Of a stretch of 64,000 nt of DNA, positions 56,613 to 64,000 are shown one piece after another. The stretch spans positions 248,001 to 312,000 of the forward strand of contig NZ_JAPZSP010000018.1 of the NCBI RefSeq assembly GCF_027531705.1. Direction: 5' to 3'. A model generated the notes under the pieces. That model searched no databases, was not told the DNA's origin, and saw nothing but the letters and a program-made list of their open reading frames with translations. Positions within the stretch are counted from its first letter, which is position 1. The number at the start of each line of letters is the position of its first letter. Made by a program: the position numbers and the translations under genes. This stretch comes from Flavobacterium sp. GTDB taxonomy: Bacteria > Bacteroidota > Bacteroidia > Flavobacteriales > Flavobacteriaceae.

Positions 56613-59600
56613 ATGAAACTAAAGTTTAATGGATTCTTAGCAATGTTCTTATTGCTAATGGCGCAACTAACGTTCGCGCAAGACAAATCGGTTAGCGGAA
56701 CAGTAACAGACCAGAGTGGTTTGCCGTTGCCAGGAGTTAATGTCCTTGTAAAAGGAAGTCAAAATGGTACACAAACCGATTTTGATGGTAAATTTAAAGT
56801 AGCTGCAACACAAGGTCAGACTTTAGTGTTCAGTTTTACTGGTATGAAAACAACCGAAGCTAAGGCATCTAACGGAATGAAAGTTAAGATGGCTGATGAT
56901 TCTGTTGTACTAGAAGGTGTTGTAGTAACGGCTTTTGGAATCAAAAGAAAGCCAAGTGATTTAGGTTACTCTGTTAGTTCTGTTAAAGCTGCAGATATTA
57001 CCGAAAATACTGAGCCAGACTTAGTAAGATCTTTATCTGGAAAAGTAGCGGGTGTTAATGTGAACTTTTCAACTGGTGTTGCTGGTGCTGCAAACCAAAT
57101 AGTAATTAGAGGTGTTAGTTCTTTAACTGGGAACACTCAACCACTTGTAATTGTTGACGGTATATCATACAGCACAAATGAAATTACTACTTCTAGTCAA
57201 ATTACAGGTGGTGGTGGTTATGAATCTGCGCTTTCAACATTAGACCCTAATGATATTGAAAGTGTTAACGTCCTAAAAAGTGCAGCATCTGCAGCTCTTT
57301 ATGGCTCAAGAGCAGCAAATGGAGTAATAGTTATCACAACAAAGTCAGGCTCAGGAAAATCTAAAAAAGCTCAGAAACTGAATGTTACAGTTGGATCAGG
57401 AGTATATTTTGAAAACATAGCTAATTTACCAGAGTTCCAAAACACATATGGAGCTGGATCAAACTTTATCTACGCTAACGCAAATGGATCATGGGGACCA
57501 AGATTTGATACTCCAAATCCTACACTAGGAGTGGCTTTAGATGGTACAATTCCAACATGGGCTCCTATTTTAGCTGCATTCCCTGAAATTGGACCTAGAG
57601 TAAAATATGAAGCTAAACCAAATAACGTAAAAGACCTTTTCAGAACAGGAACCGTTATTGATAAAACTATAGGATTTAATTATTCAGGACAAGATGGTAA
57701 TTTTAGTGGAACCTTGTCTGATTTAAGACAAGATGGATATATCCCATTTAACACTTATGACAGAACTTCTATGTCAGTTGGCGGTAACTTTAAATTAAAT
57801 AAAAAGTTAACTATGGGTGGTAATATGTCTTATTCAAGAACAAAACAAATCGGTGGTTTCTTTGGTGAAAATCAATTCAATGGCTCTTCATCATCATTTG
57901 CAAGAACATTATTTTTAGCTCGTAACTGGGATTTAAACTTACCTTATGTAAACCCTGTAACGGGAGGGTCAGTAACCCCAAACGGGACGCAATTCGACCA
58001 TCCTTTATGGTCTTGGGAAAATGACCAAATTATTACAAACACTAACAGAACTGTTGCTGGATTGAATCTAAACTATTTATTCAATGATAATATTTCTGCA
58101 ACTTATAGATTAGGTTTAAACAGATACAACCTTAGCAGAAATGAAATTAGAGATAAAGTTTCAAGAGCATCAAATGGTTTAGGAAATATTAGAAATGATG
58201 TATTTATAAATGAGGATATTGAATCTACATTATTGTTTAATTTCAATTACAAGTTATCAGAATCATTTGGATTAGAAGCAATTTTAGGAAATAATATATT
58301 ACAAAATAATAACTCGCAAGTAACAAATGAAGGTAGAGAAATAGTTTTACCAGAAATTTTTACTCTTAACAATACTAAAACTGTTGTTAATTTATTAGAC
58401 GAAAGATTTCAGAAAAGAAACGTCGGAGTTTTTGCTGATGCAACTTTAGCATACAAAAACTTCTTATTTCTAAATGCTACAGGAAGAAATGACTGGTCTT
58501 CTTCGCTGCCAAAATCTAACAATTCATACTTTTACCCAGCAATTAGCGCTTCTTTTGTATTAACTGAAGCATTAAAAACCAACAGTGATATACTAACTTA
58601 TGCAAAATTCAGAGGTAGCTATGCTAAGATTGGAAGAGATGCTGAATCTGAATTTACAAGAAGAAGTTTTATTTTAGGCACAGCTTTCAATAATCAGTCA
58701 ACTATTGGAAACAGTTCTTTTCTTGCTGACCCAAATGTTGAGCCTGAATTCTCAACAGAAACTGAGTTTGGAACAGAACTTGAGTTTTTTAACAAAAGAA
58801 TTGGAGTTGATTTAACTCTTTACAACAGAAAGACTACTAATTTAATTACAGAATTACCAACACCATCAAGCTCAGGGTTTGAAAACCTTAACACAAATGC
58901 AGGGGAAATGGAAAATAAAGGTATTGAATTAGCATTAACACTTATTCCAATAAAAACCAAAGACTTAAAATGGACTGTTACAACAATTTTCAGCAAAAAT
59001 AAGAATAAGGTTTTAACTGTTGGAGATGGAGTTGAAAGAAGACAATTAGACCCAAATGCAGTAGCATATGCAATTCCTGGCGAAGCTTTTGGTGTATTTT
59101 ATGGTACAAAATTCGCAAGAGATGCAAATGGAAACTATTTAATAAATCCTTCTGGAGGTGGAATTATTCAATCACCAGAACTTGGTATAATTGGAGATCC
59201 AAATGCTGATTTCAAAGTGAGTTTCACAAATGCTTTAGCATACAAAGGATTTACATTAAGATCTCAATTTGATTGGAAGCAAGGTGGTGATGTAAGTTCA
59301 TCTACTATAAGCACCTTGTTAGGAAGAGGAGTTACTAAAGATACTGAAGATAGAGAAAAAACATTTATTATCCCAGGATTTTATGGTAACAATGACGGAA
59401 CACCAATTTTGGATGCTAATAACAATCAAATACCTAACACAACACAATTGAGCATGAACGAGTTATACTTCTCTCCTGCAGGTGGTAATACATTTGGAAT
59501 TAATAGTGTTGATGAGGCAGAAGTATATGACGGAACAGTTTTTAGATTAAGAGAGATAAGCCTTACTTATGATTTACCTGCTAAATTTTTAGAAAAATCT

Positions 59601-59786
59601 CCTTTTGGTCAAGTTAGTTTAAGCGTTATGGGAAATAATCTTTGGTATTTTGCACCTAATGTTCCTAAATATACGAATTTTGATCCAGATACAACAAGTT
59701 ACGGAGGAACTTTTTTACAAGGTATTGAAACTTCTGCAGCACCAACTGCAAAACGTTTTGGTTTTAAAATCAATTTAACCTTTTAA
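56613..59786 (+). CDS. SusC/RagA-family TonB-linked outer-membrane transporter
   Basis: 1057 residues. Signal peptide 1-22 ending LTFAQ, a carboxypeptidase-regulatory-like domain (VSGTVTDQSGLPLPGVNVLV, about 26-100), a TonB-box-like segment (VLEGVVVTAFGIKR), a plug domain (QIVIRGVSSLTGNTQPLVIV to ANGVIVITTKSGSG, about 110-230), and a large beta-barrel ending FGFKINLTF. It imports an oligomeric nutrient across the outer membrane with the SusD-like lipoprotein encoded next. No glycoside hydrolase, peptidase, sigma/anti-sigma pair or hybrid regulator is adjacent, so the substrate (glycan or peptide) cannot be inferred. Confidence 0.95.
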   Translation: MKLKFNGFLAMFLLLMAQLTFAQDKSVSGTVTDQSGLPLPGVNVLVKGSQNGTQTDFDGKFKVAATQGQTLVFSFTGMKTTEAKASNGMKVKMADDSVVLEGVVVTAFGIKRKPSDLGYSVSSVKAADITENTEPDLVRSLSGKVAGVNVNFSTGVAGAANQIVIRGVSSLTGNTQPLVIVDGISYSTNEITTSSQITGGGGYESALSTLDPNDIESVNVLKSAASAALYGSRAANGVIVITTKSGSGKSKKAQKLNVTVGSGVYFENIANLPEFQNTYGAGSNFIYANANGSWGPRFDTPNPTLGVALDGTIPTWAPILAAFPEIGPRVKYEAKPNNVKDLFRTGTVIDKTIGFNYSGQDGNFSGTLSDLRQDGYIPFNTYDRTSMSVGGNFKLNKKLTMGGNMSYSRTKQIGGFFGENQFNGSSSSFARTLFLARNWDLNLPYVNPVTGGSVTPNGTQFDHPLWSWENDQIITNTNRTVAGLNLNYLFNDNISATYRLGLNRYNLSRNEIRDKVSRASNGLGNIRNDVFINEDIESTLLFNFNYKLSESFGLEAILGNNILQNNNSQVTNEGREIVLPEIFTLNNTKTVVNLLDERFQKRNVGVFADATLAYKNFLFLNATGRNDWSSSLPKSNNSYFYPAISASFVLTEALKTNSDILTYAKFRGSYAKIGRDAESEFTRRSFILGTAFNNQSTIGNSSFLADPNVEPEFSTETEFGTELEFFNKRIGVDLTLYNRKTTNLITELPTPSSSGFENLNTNAGEMENKGIELALTLIPIKTKDLKWTVTTIFSKNKNKVLTVGDGVERRQLDPNAVAYAIPGEAFGVFYGTKFARDANGNYLINPSGGGIIQSPELGIIGDPNADFKVSFTNALAYKGFTLRSQFDWKQGGDVSSSTISTLLGRGVTKDTEDREKTFIIPGFYGNNDGTPILDANNNQIPNTTQLSMNELYFSPAGGNTFGINSVDEAEVYDGTVFRLREISLTYDLPAKFLEKSPFGQVSLSVMGNNLWYFAPNVPKYTNFDPDTTSYGGTFLQGIETSAAPTAKRFGFKINLTF

Positions 59787-59802
59787 TTAAAAAATAAAAA
59801 AA

Positions 59803-61521
59803 ATGAAATTACAAAATAATATAAACATGATAAAGTCATTTGCATTAGTAGCATTATCGAGTGCTATGATTGCAGGGTGTAGTGACTATTTAGATGTAGA
59901 TAAGGATACTGATTACCCTACTACTGCTCCTCTAAACTTACTTTTAACTAACACACAAGTAAGTTTGTCAAGTGTAACAGATTTTAATGTAAATGGTGGT
60001 CAAATACTAGCGGTTTACACTCATCAGATGACCACAAGAGAAGATCCAGATCAGTATGGTGCAAAAGTTGATGACATTTCAATGAATAATGATTGGGATA
60101 ATGTATATTTAACATTAACAGATATTGAATCACTAATAAAGCAATCTACTGAATCAGGTGATTTAGTATATGCTGGTATTGGCAAAATACAAAAAGCATA
60201 TTTAATGTCTTTAGCTGTCGATTTATGGGGGGATGTTCCTTTTTCACAATCAACACAATTAGAGGCTGGAATAATAGCTCCTAAATTTGACAATCAAGAA
60301 GATATTTATGATGCCGTTTTTGATTTAATTGATGCTGGTAAAGCAGATGTTCTAACAAATGCAGGTACAAAAAAACCAGCTGCAGACGATTTGTTTTATG
60401 CAGGGAACAAAGATAAATGGGTAAGATTTGCTAACACTCTAAAATTGAAACTTTATAATCAAACAAGACTGGCAACAAACTTTGATCAAGCTGGTTTTGA
60501 TGCATTAATTACAGAAAATAACTTTTTTCAAAGTAATGCAGATGATTTTGAATTTAAACACTTTAACGTAGTTGCTCCGACTGCTGAAAGAAATCGTTTA
60601 TTTAGAGATTCATATGAGAGTACACAATTTGGTGCCTATCAAAGTCCATGGTTTTATGAAGTAATGAAAGGTATGAATCCAAATATTCATAATGGCAATG
60701 CTGATCCAAGATTAAATTATTATTTCTATAATCAGTTAAAACCAAATCAATTTCCCCCAGACCAAGGAGTAACAGCAACAGGTAACCCAGGAGCTGATTA
60801 TTGGGATAAATCTACTGGTTTTTTCAGTATCAGATTTGGTAGCACTGGACCAGATAGAGATAAGAGCGCTGAAAACTCATATACTTATCCTGGTATTTTC
60901 CAATGTGGCGGAAGATATAATGATGGTTTAGGTGGTTCTGTCGCAACTTTTAATTCAACAACATTCTTCCAAGGTAAAGGCATTGCTCCAAAAAGAATTT
61001 TAACTTATGATGAGTTTTTATATATTCAAGCTGAACTTATAGAAGTAGGTAAATTAACAGGAAGTGCATCTGCAAAATTACAAGCTGCTATGGTTGCAAG
61101 TTTTGCAAAAGTTGACCAAGTTGTTGCAAATAGTGGAACTACTCAAGTAGTACCTGTTTTATCAGGAACACCAGCAGTTAATACATTTATAGCGAATGTT
61201 ATTGCTGAATACAATGCTGCCGTTGGACCAAAAAAACTTGAAGTGATTATGACACAAAAATGGGTTGCAACTGCTGGAGATCCAACAGATCAATATTCAG
61301 ATTACAGAAGAACTGGTTTCCCAGTTTTGGCAAATCCTCTTAGCACAACACAAGAATATCAATTAAATAATGGTGATGCGTTTCCATTAAACGATGCTCA
61401 AACTGTATTAAATAACCCATATCAAGTATCATTATTCTGGCCACAATCAGAATTGAACTCGAATGCAAGTGCTCCTGGTCAAAAAAATCCAGCAACATAT
61501 AAAATCTTTTGGGATAATTAA
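59803..61521 (+). CDS. SusD/RagB-family surface lipoprotein
   Basis: 572 residues. Lipoprotein signal with Cys26 (ALSSAMIAGCSDYLDVDKDT; the Asp-rich sequence after Cys fits the surface-export signal of this phylum). An internal ATG at 59830 would still leave a workable signal, so the start is uncertain by 9 residues. The helical TPR-like SusD core is visible (GKIQKAYLMSLAVDLWGDVP, DDLFYAGNKDKWVRFANTLK, LTYDEFLYIQAELI, QKWVATAGDPTDQYSDYRRT). It lies over the SusC barrel and captures the substrate. It starts 16 bases after susC. Confidence 0.93.
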   Translation: MKLQNNINMIKSFALVALSSAMIAGCSDYLDVDKDTDYPTTAPLNLLLTNTQVSLSSVTDFNVNGGQILAVYTHQMTTREDPDQYGAKVDDISMNNDWDNVYLTLTDIESLIKQSTESGDLVYAGIGKIQKAYLMSLAVDLWGDVPFSQSTQLEAGIIAPKFDNQEDIYDAVFDLIDAGKADVLTNAGTKKPAADDLFYAGNKDKWVRFANTLKLKLYNQTRLATNFDQAGFDALITENNFFQSNADDFEFKHFNVVAPTAERNRLFRDSYESTQFGAYQSPWFYEVMKGMNPNIHNGNADPRLNYYFYNQLKPNQFPPDQGVTATGNPGADYWDKSTGFFSIRFGSTGPDRDKSAENSYTYPGIFQCGGRYNDGLGGSVATFNSTTFFQGKGIAPKRILTYDEFLYIQAELIEVGKLTGSASAKLQAAMVASFAKVDQVVANSGTTQVVPVLSGTPAVNTFIANVIAEYNAAVGPKKLEVIMTQKWVATAGDPTDQYSDYRRTGFPVLANPLSTTQEYQLNNGDAFPLNDAQTVLNNPYQVSLFWPQSELNSNASAPGQKNPATYKIFWDN

Positions 61522-61538
61522 TTTTAAAATTTAAAGAA

Positions 61539-62420
61539 ATGAAAAAAATAAAATTTTTAATAGCAACTTTAATTGTAGTTTTCTACTCTTGTGAAAAAGA
61601 CGGTGGAGATTCTGCAATAGAGTTTCAAAATGGTGCAACACCAAATATAACCAAAACAGCTGGTACCGATCAAGGAATTAATTTATTGGCTCTTAATTCG
61701 GGAGGTGATCTTAATATTGGTTTAACAGTAGGCGTCGGAATGGGTGATGTTGCTTCGATGGATATAATAGGTTTTTATACCAAAGGAACTACCAAAGAAA
61801 GAGGTGTTCTAAAAACAGGAATTACATCTTTCCCTTCTCAAATAGTAATAACTAAAGCTGATTTGTATAACGCTTTCACAAGTGTTAATTCGGCAAGTGA
61901 TGTTAGTCTAACAGATAAATTATTAATTACTGCTGAAATTACTTTAAAAAATGGAACAGTAGTTAAAATTTACAGAGATAACGGAGATAGAAATTTCGGA
62001 GCTGATATATCAAATTCTGCAATGTTTAAGGTTTTTCAAGAATATATTGTATCTTGTCCACTAAATGATGCTTCATTGTTTAATGGTAACTATACTGTTG
62101 TTGATGATCAATGGGCTGATTATGCAGCTGGAGATACAGTACCCGTTTCATATGTTCCTTCAGACGGAACATTTAAGTTTAGAATTTTAAATACATCAAA
62201 TCCATATTTAGTAAATACCAGTTCATATTATCTTGTAACTATCAACCCAACAAACAACTCAGTTTCTTTGGTCTCTAATGAACCTCTAAATTACGGTGGT
62301 GGGTTTATTGTTAACGCAACTGGGAATGGAACAGTTGGTTCTTGTACGGGAGATATAAATTTAAAAGTTAGCTATAGTGGATCTTCACAAAATCAAACAT
62401 TTAATTTAATTAAACAATAA
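61539..62420 (+). CDS. SusE-like surface lipoprotein of the SusCD operon
   Basis: 293 residues. Lipoprotein signal MKKIKFLIATLIVVFYSC with Cys18. The mature part is predicted all-beta, with no catalytic motif that I recognise: GINLLALNSGGDLNIGLTVG, and a C-terminal half from NDASLFNGNYTVVDDQWADY. It starts 17 bases after the SusD-like gene and is followed by a strong terminator, so it is the third gene of the operon. By position it resembles the accessory surface glycan- or ligand-binding lipoproteins of such loci. The role is inferred from context. Confidence 0.75.
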   Translation: MKKIKFLIATLIVVFYSCEKDGGDSAIEFQNGATPNITKTAGTDQGINLLALNSGGDLNIGLTVGVGMGDVASMDIIGFYTKGTTKERGVLKTGITSFPSQIVITKADLYNAFTSVNSASDVSLTDKLLITAEITLKNGTVVKIYRDNGDRNFGADISNSAMFKVFQEYIVSCPLNDASLFNGNYTVVDDQWADYAAGDTVPVSYVPSDGTFKFRILNTSNPYLVNTSSYYLVTINPTNNSVSLVSNEPLNYGGGFIVNATGNGTVGSCTGDINLKVSYSGSSQNQTFNLIKQ

Positions 62421-62438
62421 TAATTTAATTCTATTCAC

Positions 62439-62467
62439 AAAACCACCAGCCAAAAACTGGTGGTTTT
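62439..62467 (+). terminator. Terminator of the SusCD operon
   Basis: Perfect 11-base stem (62439-62449 with 62457-62467), 7-base loop, followed by a T-run that continues straight into the rlmB -7 box. Confidence 0.9.
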
Positions 62468-62471
62468 TTTA

Positions 62472-62479
62472 TATCTTTG
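62472..62479 (+). promoter_or_regulatory. -7 box of rlmB, abutting the start codon
   Basis: TATCTTTG, exact TAnnTTTG match, 4 bases before the rlmB ATG. The -33 region falls inside the terminator stem. Predicts a leaderless or nearly leaderless transcript. Confidence 0.6.
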
Positions 62480-62483
62480 CGCC

Positions 62484-63218
62484 ATGGAAAAAGAAAATCA
62501 AATATTTGGTATTAGAGCGATTATTGAAGCAATTCAGTCAGGTGCAACTGTGGATAAAGTTTATATTCAAAAAGAAGCTTCGGGCGAATTGATGAAAGAT
62601 TTGATGAAAGTCATGAAACGAAATGACATCAACTTTTCCTATGTACCAGTTGAAAAACTAAATCGACTTACTCCAAATAACCATCAAGGTGCAGTGGCAA
62701 CCGTCTCTCCTATTGGTTTCTTCGACTTAGAAACTTTAATTGATGATACGCTAACTGCTAATAAAGTTCCTTTATTCTTAATCTTAGATCAAATTTCAGA
62801 TGCAAGAAACTTTGGCGCTATTATCAGAACTGCTGAATGCACAGGCGTAAATGGAATTATTGTCCAAAAGTCAGGCTCTGCTCCTGTTAATGGAGATACT
62901 GTAAAGACTTCTGCTGGTGCGGTTTTCAATGTGCCTATTTGCAAAGTTGAGCATATCAAAGATGCAATTTACTTATTGCAAGCAAGCGGAATCAAAACTG
63001 TTGCCGCTACCGAAAAAACAGACCACAACATTTATGATGTAGCCTTAAATTCGCCAGTTGCTATCATTATGGGAAGCGAAGATAGAGGTGTAAACCCATC
63101 AGTGCTAAAAATAGTCGATGAGAAAGCCAAACTTCCTATGTTTGGAACAATCGGCTCATTAAATGTTTCTGTGGCTTGTGGCGCGTTTTTATATGAAGCT
63201 GTAAGACAAAGAAGTTAG
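62484..63218 (+). CDS. rlmB: 23S rRNA (guanosine-2'-O-)-methyltransferase RlmB
   Basis: 244 residues from the ATG at 62484 (MEKENQIFGIRAIIEAIQSG). An upstream in-frame GTG at 62460 is rejected because it lies in the terminator stem and upstream of the -7 box. The substrate-binding domain (1-75) is followed by the SpoU/TrmH knot: ILDQISDARNFGAIIRTAEC (motif 1), VAIIMGSEDRGVNPSVLKI (motif 2) and IGSLNVSVACGAFLYEAVRQ (motif 3). It methylates G2251 (E. coli numbering) of 23S rRNA. Convergent with the rhomboid gene, 4 bases apart. Confidence 0.93.
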   Translation: MEKENQIFGIRAIIEAIQSGATVDKVYIQKEASGELMKDLMKVMKRNDINFSYVPVEKLNRLTPNNHQGAVATVSPIGFFDLETLIDDTLTANKVPLFLILDQISDARNFGAIIRTAECTGVNGIIVQKSGSAPVNGDTVKTSAGAVFNVPICKVEHIKDAIYLLQASGIKTVAATEKTDHNIYDVALNSPVAIIMGSEDRGVNPSVLKIVDEKAKLPMFGTIGSLNVSVACGAFLYEAVRQRS

Positions 63219-63222
63219 TTAT

Positions 63223-63981
63223 CTATTCAGAATCTTTTTCTTTAAAAGTATAAATAATTTTCACTTCAGAATTTGAAGTGTTCGTCTCTTCCATTTCTTC
63301 AATTTCCACTTCTATTGGTTTATTGACAAAATTTCCGTTTTCGTCAAATCGTTCCAAAAACTTATCACCATCTGGATCAAAATTGGGTTGTTGCCAATCA
63401 TATTGCAATGCTTTTTTATAATCAGGTGTTTTGAAACGTACAGCAAAAACAAATCCTGTTAGGAGTCCAGCCAAATGACCTTCCCACGAAATTGAGTTTT
63501 CAATATCCGGAAAAACATACCAAAACATACCGCCATAAACCGAAATAATCGTTAGCGACAAAGCCACCAATCGGTAATATTGGCTCATCAATCCTTTGAA
63601 GAAAATAAAGCTAAAAATCACATAAATCAATCCGCTTGCTCCAATGTGATACGATTCGCGACCAATCAACCAAGTGATAATTCCCGAAAGAAGCACTCCG
63701 TAAAACAGCACTTTCAACGAAACTTCTCTGTAAAAAAAGATTAAAGCTGCAGTAAAAATAAATAGCGAAATAGTATTATTCGCCAAATGGTTCAAGTTAC
63801 CATGCAAAAACGGACTACAAACCACACCTATCAAACCCGAAAAAGTTCTCGGATAAATACCAAGTTGCGTCAAATGCAAATTAAAAGAATCATCGATATA
63901 AAAAACCGACCACATCAGCAAAATCAACAGCGTTGGAACAATCCAAACAGAAGGCGAATATTTAAAATAGTTTTCGTGCAT
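63223..63981 (-). CDS. Rhomboid-family intramembrane serine protease
   Basis: 252 residues with six predicted membrane segments in the first 190. Catalytic dyad Ser116 in YHIGASGLIYVIFS and His169 in SWEGHLAGLLTGF; the family HGNLNHLANN box is at about residues 60-69. The last 60 residues are a cytoplasmic Asp/Glu-rich tail (VEIEEMEETNTSNSEVKIIY). It cleaves membrane proteins within or near the bilayer; substrates unknown. It overlaps nothing but ends 4 bases from the rlmB stop. Confidence 0.93.
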   Translation of the reverse strand: MHENYFKYSPSVWIVPTLLILLMWSVFYIDDSFNLHLTQLGIYPRTFSGLIGVVCSPFLHGNLNHLANNTISLFIFTAALIFFYREVSLKVLFYGVLLSGIITWLIGRESYHIGASGLIYVIFSFIFFKGLMSQYYRLVALSLTIISVYGGMFWYVFPDIENSISWEGHLAGLLTGFVFAVRFKTPDYKKALQYDWQQPNFDPDGDKFLERFDENGNFVNKPIEVEIEEMEETNTSNSEVKIIYTFKEKDSE

Positions 63982-64000
63982 TTTTACAAATAGTCAAAAA

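Noticed and set aside
62460..62483. Upstream GTG start for rlmB
   Set aside because: It falls in the terminator stem and ahead of the -7 box; the family N-terminus begins at 62484.

Overview
The window is a low-GC chromosomal segment from a member of the Bacteroidota, most likely a Flavobacterium or close relative. The evidence is: type IX secretion (T9SS) C-terminal sorting domains, a SusC/SusD pair, TAnnTTTG-type promoter boxes, a str-S10-spc-alpha ribosomal order with secY-infA-rpmJ-rpsM and no tuf after fusA, zinc-free forms of S14 and L36, and almost no Shine-Dalgarno sequences. No tRNA, rRNA, CRISPR array, transposase or phage gene was recognised.

Region 1 (1-14,530, minus strand) is a surface-polysaccharide operon read from about 14,500 down past base 1. 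The order is Wza-like export lipoprotein, Wzc-like tyrosine kinase, three nucleotide-sugar enzymes (4-epimerase, UDP-glucose dehydrogenase, UDP-HexNAc dehydrogenase), RfbB, Wzx flippase, a pyruvyl-transferase-family protein, three GT4 glycosyltransferases, and the start of an EpsG/Wzy-type polymerase cut by the window edge. A good promoter precedes the first gene. The enzymes predict UDP-GlcA, UDP-HexNAcA and a dTDP-4-keto-6-deoxyhexose as precursors, so an acidic, possibly pyruvylated, Wzx/Wzy-type polymer.

Region 2 (14,547-36,600) is mixed: recR, a sodium:solute symporter, a CoA-binding protein, a MarC protein, two arginine-deiminase-superfamily hydrolases, a T9SS surface protein, a fibre-like secreted protein, citrate synthase, a soluble TPR hybrid kinase, a LytS/LytR-type two-component pair flanked by two related secreted T9SS proteins, enolase and carA.

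Region 3 (36,583-54,510, minus strand) is one small unknown secreted protein followed by the ribosomal super-operon from rpsL to rplQ, with fusA, secY, infA and rpoA. Most spacings are under 25 bases. Four gaps of 62-98 bases each contain a hairpin, which suggests built-in RNA control or processing points.

Region 4 (54,724-64,000, mostly plus strand) holds an Omp85-like outer-membrane protein, a SusC-SusD-SusE-like outer-membrane uptake operon, the rRNA methyltransferase rlmB and a rhomboid protease.

The most interesting signal is non-coding. A repeat of about 110-130 bases occurs four times (16,910; 35,004; 36,414; 54,724). Its outer boxes are conserved and its central palindrome is completely different between copies but always self-complementary. 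A second, outer pairing also covaries (CCCG/CGGG in two copies, CCTG/CAGG in the other two). Several other gaps carry their own short word repeated directly and inverted. Both patterns look like structure under selection or generated by a mechanism, and neither is explained by the genes.
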